Assembly: GCA_029215795.1 (NCBI GenBank)
Contig: JARDYH010000005.1
Coordinates: 161,039,814-161,103,813 of the forward strand
DNA from: Anniella stebbinsi
Taxonomy: Eukaryota > Chordata > Lepidosauria > Squamata > Anniellidae
Direction: 5' to 3'
Length of the DNA stretch: 64,000 nucleotides
This document shows, piece after piece, positions 41,725-52,385 of the stretch. A model generated the notes under the pieces. That model was not told the origin of the DNA. It searched no databases and was given only the letters and a program-made list of their open reading frames with translations. Both the position numbers and the translations under genes were made by a program. The first letter of the stretch is position 1; each line of letters starts with the position of its first letter.

Positions 41725-42370
41725 TTACCAAACAGTGGGTGTGAGAGCTCTCACAAAGCGATCCACAAAAGTAGAAAGCTCAATGTCATACTGAATTTCT
41801 CTATTCCTGGTCCGGTAGACGTGGATGAAATTCCCTCCCTCACCAGAAATGAGCTCCAGCTTTCTTCCATCTGTCTCTATCACCATCCGGCAATTGTTCT
41901 GCACACGGATGGGCTCTTGAGCAAAATGGCTCCGGCCGTATTCCAAGCAAGCCTTGAGGCCTTTGGTCATTTCCCTCCAGGAGATGATCTCATGGGCTAT
42001 CTTCTCTAGGTTCTCCACACTCAACAACAACCACCCACAGGATGACATCTCTACTTTTTCACCAAATTTGGGGAGATGGACTTTATAACAAGGAATGCCC
42101 CCCACAAAGGACACTTCAATGCCACTCTCTCCCTTGCCTGAGACAAATTCCAGCTTCTTCTCCTCACAACACATCACCAGCCGGGCATTCTCCTGCAAGC
42201 AGCTCTCTTCACGGCTAAATTTCAGCAAGGCGTGATCTAGGCATTTTTCCAGTGCATTGGAAAGAGCACCCAGGGATTCCAGGCGATTGCGCACCTTTGC
42301 AATGTTCTCCACATTGAGTACCTCAGGCCGGGTTGATAAACACTTATCCATCTCGTCCAAGGATGACGTT
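41725..42370 (-). CDS. Tandem-repeat protein, locus 4 (two units); unrecognised, candidate interferon-induced gene
   Basis: Single exon bounded upstream by a strong acceptor (TTTTCTCGTTCTCTTTTCTATAG, AG at 42372-42371). From the first ATG (42351) the protein has 208 residues; coding could also enter from an upstream exon. It begins with the helical linker that precedes unit 3 of locus 1 (PEVLNVENIAKVRNRLESLG). Unit 1 (about residues 40-100) holds Q-E-N-A-R, SGKGESGIEV and Y-K-V. A second linker (about 105-135) follows, then unit 2 (about 137-203) with F-A-Q-E-P, Q-N-N-C, SGEGGNFIHV and Y-D-I-E-L. It stops 7 residues after the last unit (R-A-L-T-P-T-V-W), as in locus 1. Two ISREs sit 1.05 kb upstream. 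No signal peptide or membrane segment. Function unknown; the interferon link is inferred. Confidence 0.7.
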
Positions 42371-42371
42371 C

Positions 42372-43199
42372 TATAGAAAAGAGAACGAGAAAAATGGTAT
42401 GAGAGTGTGCAATACAGTATGGTCTTTTAACAGTGAAACGAAAAAGGAATCGTAACACCTTCCCATTAGGTCAATACCTCTCGCCCCTAATACACACATA
42501 TCATTTAATAATGGGGCTGCTGCAAAACTCATTCCTTTCCTTTAATTCACATAGACAAAAAAAGATTCACTTGTTTTATGTTAAGTTACAAGGACTTAAC
42601 ATATGTGGGGTACTAAAGAAGCTATGTGAGCTAATTATTTCCATGAGATCTAATATCATGTCCAGCCAAAATGATTTTTGAAATACTGACTTCAACATAT
42701 CATCTTAGAAGAGACGTTTTTACAATAGGTATCGCAGATAATTTATCACAAATTTTCACACCAGGAAGCAAGCTCTCATAAAAGAGAAGCTAGGAATCCA
42801 GGCTTCGAATTTTCTCTGCTCTAATCCACATGACATGGATTTTTGCACAGAACTCAACCTCCTGTCTATCTCAATGTTACCTGTATTTCTTGAGTCCTAC
42901 TAGATGGTGTAGTCCTGATCCAGTGGAGCTTGCCCTCGAAAGACTGTGACCAGTCTTTGCTTCAATGGAGAATTATGCTTGAGTGCACCAACAACCTATT
43001 TGGCTTCCTCTGTCTCATCTTTTAACTTTCTGTTTCCTAATATGGTCATGATTCGCGGCTATGTCGGGACATCTGCCAAAAGAAGTGTTTGAGAAAAGCG
43101 CCTTGGGCCAGGTTGAGACCGGATGAAGCCCTACAATTGCCCTTGTTTAAAATGGAGCGTTGGGAGACGTGGGCGGGGAAAAGAAATAAAATACACTTG
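42372..43199. other. Presumed intron of locus 4
   Basis: Between the acceptor and the ISRE promoter block. No repeat recognised and the donor was not located. Confidence 0.4.
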
Positions 43200-43800
43200 A
43201 TTTACGGTTGTTTAAACTGATTCTAAACCGCAGTGGTCTCCTGCGGCTGCAAGGGGGCTTCTCCTTGAACGAGAGCGTTTTGTTCCCCCCCCCCCATTGT
43301 TCTTTGGAACCTCTTTCAATCCCATCCCTCACCCCAACGCGGCTCGCTCTTCGTCCCACTTCGCTCTCGCTCTTTGGATGCTCCGTCACACCTTACAACA
43401 GCTGAGCCAACATACCCAGGAAAACGAAACCTAAACTTGAAAACGAAACTGCCGAGGAGGGAGGGAGAGAAGAGCAATATGTGATAGGCCAGTTTGCAAA
43501 GGGAAGACGAGTGAGGGACTAGAATAACCTTGCAGTCATTGGAGTACCCTTTGGGGAGTGAAGCCGCACCGGATCCAGTGAGGCTTTTGGAGTAAAGACG
43601 CATTGGCTGTGCGGGAGGAGGAAAAGGAATGGGGGCCATTTTACAGGATTTCATAATTCTATACAATTTTTTTAAGGCTGCAGAGAGCACAAATATTTTT
43701 AGGGTAATTTAGAAGGTTTTTTTTTTAAGGGGGGGGGGGTAAGCAGCGAGATGATTTCTGAGGATTCCCGCCCCTGCTGTTTAATGGAGAACGCAGTTCT
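43200..43800 (-). repeat. Locus-4 promoter block, inverted partner at 45890-48250
   Basis: The reverse complement of 43.50-43.70 kb matches 46.0-46.19 kb ('atatttgtgctctctgca', 'gcggcttcactcc', 'actgcaaggttattc'). The reverse complement of 43.25-43.50 kb matches 48.04-48.25 kb ('catattgctc', the ISRE pair, 'tttcctgggtatgttggctc', 'tgaaagaggtt'). In the partner these parts are separated by inserted DNA, including a hAT element. Confidence 0.8.
43420..43450 (-). promoter_or_regulatory. Tandem ISREs of locus 4
   Basis: GAAAACGAAACC (43420-43431) and GAAAACGAAACT (43439-43450), 19 bp apart. The second fits the ISRE consensus GAAAnnGAAACT exactly, the first in 11 of 12 positions. They lie 1.05 kb upstream of the locus-4 coding exon. 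Paired ISREs are typical of strongly interferon-induced vertebrate genes. Neither the TATA box nor the start site was fixed. Confidence 0.65.
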
Positions 43801-44055
43801 ATTGGGCTTCTCTCTGCTTCAAATGTGTTGGAGGCACAGAAATGCTGCTAGAAAAGTGAGAGTACAGCCTAATTGCCAAGCCCTCCTGAGCAGGATCGAC
43901 ACTATTGCTTTGTATCGGTTTATAACCGGGGTGTAGACTTCTCAATTTTTTGGGGGTGGGGGAGGCATGGGGCTTAACTTGGAAATGCCCCCCCCGTTAT
44001 TCCTAAATGGGCAATCGTTGGTCCTACAAGACCTGAAGGGGTCGGAGAAAATGAG

Positions 44056-44409
44056 GCTCCCTCTACAAGGATTCGCTTTTGCGCCCGGTTCGGCGATTAT
44101 GCGCATTATCGCAGATGCGCATTTACTCCTAATCCCTCTGCACGGGAGGCGGCGAGAGGCGGCGAAGCGCATTAATAGATGTCCAAAAAGCGCTTTACAA
44201 GAAGTTAATGCGCATAATCGCTTGTTCACACGGGGAAAATGCGCTTTAACGGCCGGAGCAAAATAAAACTCGCGATTTAACGCGCATTCAAAAATGCGCA
44301 TTATCGGGGAGATAACGCGTCTCTACGCCCGATTTGCGCTCCGTTCTTGTAGAGGTAAAATTTTTAATGAACCTTCAAAGCGCATTAAACCTCTCTTGTA
44401 GAGGCACCC
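44056..44409. mobile_element. CTCTACAAG-family hAT-type MITE, complete
   Basis: Ends GGCTCCCTCTACAAGG and CTTGTAGAGGCACCC; interior as in 15925-16271. TGAG flanks both sides but a full 8-bp duplication is not clear. Confidence 0.85.
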
Positions 44410-45429
44410 TGAGTCTGGGGAAGGCTGAACCTGACACAAAAGGAGAGCAGCCTTTGTCTTGCAAAGAGATCTGCTGGGCATCTGAGGAGGAAGCAGGGTT
44501 TGCTTGGAGGTAATTTAGACTCACCCCCAAACACATAATACAGACAACTGGAGACTGACTGAGGAATCTGCCAGTCAGGCTATAAGCTTATTGATGTTAC
44601 TTGGTTGGGCGTTGCCCCCTCTGGAAAATCCCAGGGTGGGGATATTGTCCCCCTGGGAAATCCCAGTAGGGGCTTGAGCCCTGCCCCCTGTAGTTTACGC
44701 CCCTGTATATAACCACAAATTGGTGACCATGACTACATCTTGAGGTAGTGAGTTCCATAGTTTAATTATGCACTGTGTGAAGAAGTCCTTCATTTTATCT
44801 GTCCTGAATCACCATCCAACAGGGACATAGATGTTTCAATTCCTGGGGATGGGGGTGGGGCTAAACCTGGGAAAGAGGACTAGGCTTATTCGTTTACATT
44901 TATGTATATATTTCTATTTATGTTTCTGGAAACCATCCTTCATGAATGGATCCTAGATGATCCATTGATGAAGGATGTTTAAAGTGTTTAAAGCCACATA
45001 TTAAAGTAACCAGTACTCAACAAAAATATTATGTTTTAATTGTAATATTATGATATTTTAAATACTACCCCACCATCCATAGTTCTATACAATATACCAT
45101 CCAGGTTTCAGCTCATGATAAAAATCAACAAACACTTTTTATGAATTAAAACAAATTTATTATAGCTATCCAGATGGAGGCATTGAAGGGTAGATAACTA
45201 AGCAAAGCACCAAGCATAAGAAATACATTCAGGATATGCACTGTTGCCAGCCAGGCTGTGAGCTTATTGATGTTACCTGCTTGGGCATTGTCCCCCCCCC
45301 CCCCCCCCCGAAATCCCAGGGGGAGCTTGAGCCCCACTGCTCCCCCTGTAGTTTTTGCCCCTGCCATTCAATCAGCTTCATGGGATGACCCCAGTAGGTT
45401 CTAGTATAATAGGAGGAGAAAAATGTCTC
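44410..45429. other. Unassigned sequence with repeated blocks
   Basis: Two related blocks around 44575-44705 and 45250-45365 ('aggctgtgagcttattgatg', 'gatgttacctgcttgggc', 'aaatcccaggg', 'ccctgtagtttttgcccctg') form a local direct duplication. The second contains a run of about 20 C. A CR1 scrap (-) lies at 44705-44800. Confidence 0.45.
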
Positions 45430-45545
45430 CTTATCCACATTCTCCACACCATGCATAATTTTGTCTAGCTCTATCAAGTCTCCCCTTATCCTCCTTTTTT
45501 CCCAAGCTAAACAATCTGAGCTGTTGTAACCTTCTCTTATAGGGG
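45430..45545 (-). mobile_element. CR1-type LINE scrap
   Basis: Reverse complement of 38730-38830: 'agctaaacaatctgagctgttgtaacc'-type block and 'ccatgcataattttgt'. Confidence 0.6.
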
Positions 45546-46260
45546 AGATGCTCCAGCTCCTTGATTATTTCAGTTGCCCAATCAATGGGGGAATTCTTAC
45601 ACCTTTGGCAAGTGCAGTGTCTCCATACACAAAGTGTTTTATCCCACTCTCATCCAAGGAGCTCATGGCAACAGCCACTATTCTTCCCACGACTTGTGTT
45701 TTGTCCTTGCAACAATCCTGTGGATATATGATAGGATGTTTGGCCCAAAATCAAACAGTACCCTTCGTGACTGAGTTTGGGCTTTATTTATTTGGACAAT
45801 CACGAGCTTGCAATAAAAGCTCAGCATAGAAGCACTCTTGTGTCTTTAAGGGAACACGTTTGCAGCACAGTGAAATGCAACAGTATTGGGTTTTCTATTA
45901 AATAGGGTGGGGGATGGGTGGGGAGAGGAATCTCTGAAAATCCTCTTGCTATTCCCCTGCAATTTTTTTTCCAGATTTCCCTAAGAGTTTAAATATTTGT
46001 GCTCTCTGCATTCTTAAAATAAATAAAAAGAACTCTGTATATAACTATAAAAGCACATAAAATTGCCCCTTTCTCCCCTTTCTGCCTGTCTGATAGTTGT
46101 CCTCCAGCATTGTTACTCCTAAAGTGTCCCTTGATCGGGTGTGGCTTCACTCCCAAAAAGGTACTCAAAGGACTGCAAGATTATTCATGAGCTCCACTAC
46201 ACCAGTGATTTATCGCATTCTCACTATGCCTGGTATGTGTTTTTGCAGCATGGTACTCAC

Positions 46261-47212
46261 TAGGGATGTGCACGCCCAACAATATTTTATTGTTATCGGA
46301 ATTTCGGACCAAAAAAATTATTGTCTCCGATAATATTGTAGGTTAATCATATAGTCTTCACGATAATTATCGGAAATCCGATATTTAATTTGCAGCCCCA
46401 TTGTGCCCTATAGAGCTGAATTTTTAAAGACAAAATGCCTATAACTTCTGTATTTTAAAAGTTAGAGGCTTGAAACTTGGTCACAATGCTTATGGGGTAT
46501 GCCTAAGTATGTGTATGAAATTTGCAATCGATCCGTCCAACGCTCAATTTTATATGAATTTCTTAAAGAACATTTAAGTTCTGACAGGTCAAAAGTTGCA
46601 TGATCTTTCAAGAATTCATATAAAATACAGGGGTGGAGGGATTGATCTGAAATTTGGCACATATGTGTAGCAACATGTGCTAGACATGTGTATGAAATTT
46701 GATATCGATCCCTCCAACCCTCGATTTTATATGAATTTATTAAAGATCCTGCAACTTTTTGACAGATCTGAATGAACGCACATCTACACTACTGCTTTAA
46801 AATGGTTTATAACAGTTTTAAACCAGTTAATAACGGTTATTACCAGTTTAAAATGGTTATAAACCATTTTAAAGCAGTAGTGTGTAGATAGGCTCTCTGA
46901 CCTGTCAGAACGTAAACGATCTTTAATAAATTCATATAAAATTGAGGGTTGGAGGGATCGATCTCAAATTTCATACACATAGGCATACCCCATAAGCACT
47001 GTGACCAAGTTTCAAGCCTCTAACTTTTAAAATACAGAAGTTATAGGTTTATTTATATGGCAGTCCGATAATCCAACATAATCAGGCTGAAAATTATCAG
47101 ATCAGATATTTATCGGAGGTTTTCCTATCGTATCGTTATTGTTAATCAGATGTCCGATAATGACCTTATCGTATCATTATCGGACATTTTAACGATACGA
47201 TACATATCCCTA
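46261..47212. mobile_element. Palindromic hAT-type MITE, TAGGGATGTG family, 952 bp
   Basis: Flanks GTACTCAC (46253-46260) and GTACTCGC (47213-47220) are an 8-bp target duplication with one difference. Longer than the 688-bp copy at 3191 because of a second small palindrome inserted in its centre. Confidence 0.88.
46779..46894. mobile_element. Small palindromic element nested in a MITE
   Basis: About 115 bp, 'ctacactactgctttaaaat' mirrored by 'attttaaagcagtagtgtgt', with internal 'ggtttataac'/'gttataaacc'. Absent from the copy at 3191-3878, so it is a later insertion. Confidence 0.7.
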
Positions 47213-48084
47213 GTACTCGCATGACGTCCCTGTCCTGTGCTCATCTCGCCTCTTCCCCTCCATTTTCCATCTTATTTTGGAGCTGGGAAAGTCCATTTTT
47301 TCACACCGTGCATAATAAAGCTGCTCCTCCCTCCCATGTATTCCTGTGCTTGTGCTATATTGGACCATCCCATTTTTTGTTGGAGGCAGGGTGTGTGTGT
47401 CGCAGGGGTTCTCGCTGACAAAAGAGGAGAGTGGCGTGGTTCTCCGCTCAACCGTGAAGGGGGAGGGAGAGAGGGCACCCGAACACCCTGCAGAGAAGGT
47501 GAGCGAGGTCGCCACCACCCATGCCTGGGACTCGGTCCCATTCAACTCTATGGCTTTTACTCCTGAGTAGGCAAGTCTAAGTTTCCTGACCAGAACAATG
47601 TCAGCTTCCCTTTGCCATGCCAGCAATGACCACAAACTTCTCCACAAACTAATTGTAATACTTTCTCTTCACTTTTCATGTTTAATATAATCTTAGGGGA
47701 AAGCATAGTGTTTTGTTTTGCCGTAATTGCACAGTTTCAGGCTGCCGTACATACTATTGTATTTCTGTAAATATTAACTGCAGGGGGAAGGAGAATGTAG
47801 GGGGCGGGGTGGGAGATTTCACTGGCATAATAGCAATACAAGTGAAAAGATACATGGGCACAACAACACACAGACATGAAAGTGCTTAGTGCTCGACTCG
47901 CTAGGAAATGGAGGGGGGAAACGGTGGATGCAGACCAGGAAAAAAAAGTTGGCGTGATGTTGCCCCTTATCTCCTCGCTCTTCTTCCTTTCTGGCAGCTG
48001 GTGTGTCTCAGATGAAAATTGATTTCGTCATCGGAGCGTTTTCTGGGCTGTTTCATATTGCTCCTCCCTCTCTCCTTCCTTGGC

Positions 48085-48115
48085 ACTTTCGTTTCCACAC
48101 TTAAGTTTCATTTTC
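48085..48115 (+). promoter_or_regulatory. ISRE pair in the inverted promoter duplicate
   Basis: On the reverse strand 48115-48104 reads GAAAATGAAACT, a full ISRE match. The neighbouring site 48096-48085 reads GGAAACGAAAGT, with one base lost between the two GAAA boxes. They correspond in place and order to 43420-43450. Transcription from here would run right into the satellite array, so it is either orphaned or serves an unknown transcript. Confidence 0.55.
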
Positions 48116-48266
48116 CTGGGAATCTTGGCTCAGCGTACTGTTGTTTGAGTAATCAATCAAGAGGGAGTAGGGTGGAAAAGGGAGTGAAGGGGGAAGAGGG
48201 GTTGGAATGAAAGAGGTTGAAAAAACTGGAAGGAAAATCTAGTGCTCAAAGAGAAACGCCTGTGTA

Positions 48267-51200
48267 GGGACATACTAAAAGGAAGGACACCGAATGGCCA
48301 TTGAAATGCATTGGGTCATTCCGAATGGCCATAGGAAAGCATTGGAGAATATTAGGGATCATCTACAAATCAAAATACTCAAATGGGATGAACATTTATT
48401 TTTCATACAAAACAACACAGAATCAAAATACAAACTAACAGAGTGGTTTTCGGAAACAACTGCTATGACTCCCCAACATAGTGGTTTCTAGGGATCATCT
48501 CCAAATACAAAAGGAAAACAGAATGCAATAAACAGAGGGTAAAGACAGTTTTATACAATGCTTCCTTAGCACCGGTTTTAAAGCACCCACATACGTGGAG
48601 GAGGGTTTGCCAAAAACTGCCAACGGTTATTTCCGTATTTCCATCTGCCCCCCCCCCCCCACCAGCACCCAGTCCTTATGATAGGCCTGTATTTCCGAAT
48701 GGCAATAGGAATACAGGGAAATGTTACTACAAGACCCTCAAGAAACAATGAGAGCAGTAAAAACGATTGTGGGGTTCAAATTAGCACCCCAAGCATCCAA
48801 AGAGTCTCTCCTTGATGCATGCTCTGTTGGACAGGCCCCATGCTTGTGCATGGCTACAATATCATGTAAAACTTAGAATGGCTCTAGCAAAGGATTAGGC
48901 AGTGACAAGCACCCCCCATAGAAGAGAGGGAACCCCCAAACCTCTCAAAGAGGTTCACATTAGCACCTAAGCATCCTATCAGTGCCTACCGGAGCTATGA
49001 TCCTTTGGATTGGCCCCCTCTTTGCGCACAGCTACATCACGTGTTCTTCCGAATGGCCGTAAGAAAGCATTGGGCTATTGCGAAAACCCCACAAAAAAAA
49101 GCAGGAGACCCCAAACTGCTCAGGGAGGTTCGAAATACAACCCTACGCATTCCGTCAGTGTCTACCGGAGGTATGATCCTTCGGATCGGACCCTTCCCTG
49201 CGCATGGCTACATCTGGTATTTTTCAGAATGGCCATAGGAAAGCATAGGGCTATTACAAGTACCCCACAGAATAGGGCAGCAAATCCCAAACTGCTCATG
49301 GAGGTTCACATTAGTACCCTAACCATCCTGTCAGTGTTTACCTGAAGTATGATGCTTCAGATCAGCCCCCTCCCTGCGCACTGCCACATATATGGCGTTC
49401 TTCCAAATGGCCATAGGAAAACATTGGGCTTTTGCAAATACCCCACAGGAAAGAGCAGGAGACCCCAAACTGCTCAGGGAGGTTCAAAATTCAACCCTAA
49501 TCATCCTGTCAGTGTTTCCCTGAAGTATGATCCTTCAGATCAGCCTCCTTCCCTGAGCACTGCCACATATCAGGCGTTCTTCCGAATGGCCATAGGAAAG
49601 CATTGGGCTATCACAAGTACCCCACACAAAAGAACAGGGGACCCCGAACTGCTCATGGAGGTTCATATTAGTATCCCACTCAACCGATCAGTGTCTACCT
49701 GAAGTATGATCCTTCAGATTGGCCCCCTCCTTGCGCACGACCACATATCAGGTGTTCTTCCGAATGGCCATAGGAAAGCATAGGGCTTTTACAAATACCC
49801 CACAGGTAAGAGCAGGAGACCCCAAACTGCTCATGGAGGTTCATATTAGTATCCCACTCAACCGATCAGTGTCTACCTGAAGTATGATCCTTCAGATTGG
49901 CCCCCTCCTCTCGCACGACCACGTATCAGGTGTTCTTCCGAATGGCCATAGGAAAGCATTGGGCTATTGCAAATACCCCACGGAAAAGAGCAGGAGACCC
50001 CAAACTGCTCAAGGAGGTTCAAATTAGTACCCTAACCCTCCGATCAGTGTCTACCTGAAGTATGATCCTTCAGATTGACCCCCTCCTCGCGCACGGCCAC
50101 GTCAGGTGTTCTTCCGAATGGCCATAGGAAAGCATTGGGCTATCACAAGTACCCCACACAAAAGAACAGGGGACCCCAAACTGCTCATGGAGGTTCATAT
50201 TAGTACCCCACTCAACCGTTCAGTGTCTACCTGAAGTATGATCCTTCAGATTGGCCCCCTCCTCGCGCACGACCACATATCAGGTGTTCTTCCGAATGGC
50301 CATAGGAAAGCATTGGGCTATTGCAAGTACCCCACAGAAAAGAGCAGGAGACCCCAAACTGCTCAAGGAGGTTCAAATTAGTACCGTAGAACTCCTATCA
50401 GTGTCTACCAGAGGTATGCTCCTTCGGATAAGCCCCCTGCCCTGAGCACTGCCACATATCAAGTGTTATTCCGAATGGCCATAGGAAAGCATTGGGCTAT
50501 TACAAGTACCCCACAGAATAGGGCAGCAGATCCCAAACTGCTCATGGAGGTTCAAATTAGTACCCTAACCATCCGGTCAGTGTTTACCTGAAGTATGATG
50601 CTTCAGATTGGCCCCCTCCTCGCGCACTGCCACATATCAGGTGTTATTCAGAATGGCCATAGGAAAGCATTGGGCTGTTACAAGTACCCCACAGAAAAGA
50701 ACAGGGGACCCAAAACTGCTCATGGAGGTTCAAATTAGTACCCTAACCATCCAATCAGTGTCTACCTGAAGTATGATCCTTCGGGTTGGCCCCCTCCTCT
50801 CGCACGGCCACATGTCAGCCATTCTTCCGAATGGCCATAGGAAAGCATTGGGCTGTTACAAGTACCCCACACAAAAGAACAGGGGACCCCAAACTGCTCA
50901 TGGAGGTTTGTATTAGTATCCTAACCATCTGATCAGTGTCTACCTGAAGTATAATCCTTCAGATTGGCTCCCTCCTCATGCACAGCCACATGTCAGGCAT
51001 TCTTCCGAATGACCATAGGAAAGCATTGGGCTTTTGCAAATACCCCACAGGAAAGAACAGGAGACCCTAAACTGCTCATGGAGGTTCATATTAGTACCCT
51101 ACCCATCCTGTCAGTGTTTACCTGAAGTATGATCCTTCAGATTGGCCGCTTCGTCGCGCACGGCCACATATTAGGTGTTATTCAAATTAGTACCGTAGAA

Positions 51201-51364
51201 CTCCTATCAGTGTCTACCAGAGGTATGCTCCTTCGCATCAACCCCCTCCCCTGAGCACTGTCACATATCAGGTGTTCTTCCGAATGGCCATAGGAAAGCA
51301 TATGGCTATTACAAGTACCCCACAGAATAGGGCAGCAGATCCCAAACTGCTCATGGAGGTTCAA
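48267..51364. repeat. Foldback-like terminus followed by a 178-bp satellite array
   Basis: Begins GGGACATACTAAAA, the same terminus type as 30547 and 31306. Between 48.29 and 49.0 kb are degenerate units. From about 49000 to 51364 there are roughly 13-14 tandem copies of a unit of about 178 bp, recognisable by 'ttccgaatggccataggaaa', 'accccaaactgctcatgg' and 'tgtctacctgaagtatgatc'. Unit starts fall near 49047, 49222, 49401, 49580, 49758, 49936, 50111, 50290, 50469, 50647, 50825, 51002 and 51278. One unit is internally deleted at about 51180. Not protein-coding; the frames here are repeats of the same translated unit. Confidence 0.9.
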
Positions 51365-51367
51365 ATT

Positions 51368-51505
51368 ATGATTTTTTTAGATTAAAAGTTACAAATGTTT
51401 TTCCACAGAGGCTTGGGCTGTCAATTGCACCCCCTCCCCCCTCCCCCTCCCTCTTTTATCTGTCAAAACTCTGTGTTGTTGTAACTTTTAATCTAAAAAA
51501 ATCAT
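51368..51505. mobile_element. Short inverted-repeat element
   Basis: 'atgatttttttagattaaaa' at the left is mirrored by 'ttttaatctaaaaaaatcat' at the right, with a C-rich centre. About 138 bp, directly at the end of the satellite. Confidence 0.6.
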
Positions 51506-51782
51506 AGCAACTGAATGCCTGGACCTATCTTTTGGAAATTTCGGATAGATAATTAACCCTAACCCAACCAGAAAGTGAGCAACTTTCAGACATCTAACTT
51601 TTAAATTAAAAAAGTTACAAGTGTTTCGAAGTGGGAGAATCTATTAGATCCTTTCTTCAGGCATCTCATCTACCATTATGGGTGAATCACTCTCCAAAGC
51701 CAGGAGTCGGGTGAACCCAGACCCTCTCTTATGAGACACTTTGAAAGGGTGGGAAGACCGATCTACATCACCCCCGCCCAGT

Positions 51783-52003
51783 GCTGCACAGCTCCGAATA
51801 GGTGAGGCAGGAAGATCGGCAAAGGCAAACCACATCCTGACATGAGAGCTGCACAGCCCCCATGAGCAGGTCCCCCCAATATGCCAATCACCAAAAGGTG
51901 CCAGAGTGCTCACTGCTCCTATTGTAACATCGTGCAAATTCCCACACACCCCTGTCAATCCAATCTAATCCACCTATTTACTCTGCTAATCGTAATTCCA
52001 GCG
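51783..52003. repeat. 220-bp direct repeat, copy 1 (copy 2 at 54224-54443)
   Basis: From 'gctgcacagctccgaatagg' to 'taatcgtaattccagc', nearly identical to 54224-54443, 2.44 kb apart in the same orientation. Ends are not TG..CA and no target duplication is clear, so I do not call it an LTR. Confidence 0.75.
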
Positions 52004-52229
52004 TGGAGTAGGCTGTTGCCAGTGCAGTTGTAGCAAAGTGAGCCTCTGCTTTGGTCTGCAGGGTGAGCATTTGGGGGGATGCCTGGGGGTGGGGCCTGGG
52101 GGTCAAAAGCCAGGCACGCCCTTCTTCCACAAAACCACTTGAACAATTACTCCAATATTGGCCCATCACCCCATGACAAATCACCCCGACCCTCAGACAT
52201 AGCGCTCCTGAGCACTCACCATGCTGTAA

Positions 52230-52385
52230 GATGATGTACATCAGTTGCTGGGGAAGATGGGTGGGAGGGAGCTGTTGCATTTGTGCCCTGCTTGTGGTTT
52301 TCCTGTGGGCAGCTTGTTTGCCATCGCGTGAACAATAAGCTGGTTTGGTTGGACCCTTGCTCTGATCCAGTAGGGCTCTTAGTAT
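52230..52385 (+). mobile_element. CR1-type LINE 3' scrap
   Basis: 'cagttgctggggaagatggg', 'tgctgttgcatttg'-like sequence and 'ctgatccagtagggctctta' match the end of 38700-39245. Confidence 0.65.

Larger units (their letters stand above)
45890..48250 (+). repeat. Inverted duplicate of the locus-4 promoter block
   Basis: Matches the reverse complement of 43.2-43.8 kb in two pieces (45.89-46.19 and 48.04-48.25 kb), so the two promoters stand head to head. The interval between the pieces holds the hAT element 46261-47212 and about 0.8 kb of unassigned DNA. No copy of the coding exon follows to the right; satellite follows instead. Confidence 0.75.

Noticed and set aside
47210..47647. 145-codon reverse frame and several overlapping frames near 47.2-47.6 kb
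   Set aside because: Mutually overlapping frames in GC-richer DNA without motifs, splice support or similarity to the family here.
48267..51364. Evenly spaced repeats suggesting a CRISPR-like array
   Set aside because: The whole 178-bp unit is repeated without unique spacers, and the genome is vertebrate; this is satellite DNA.
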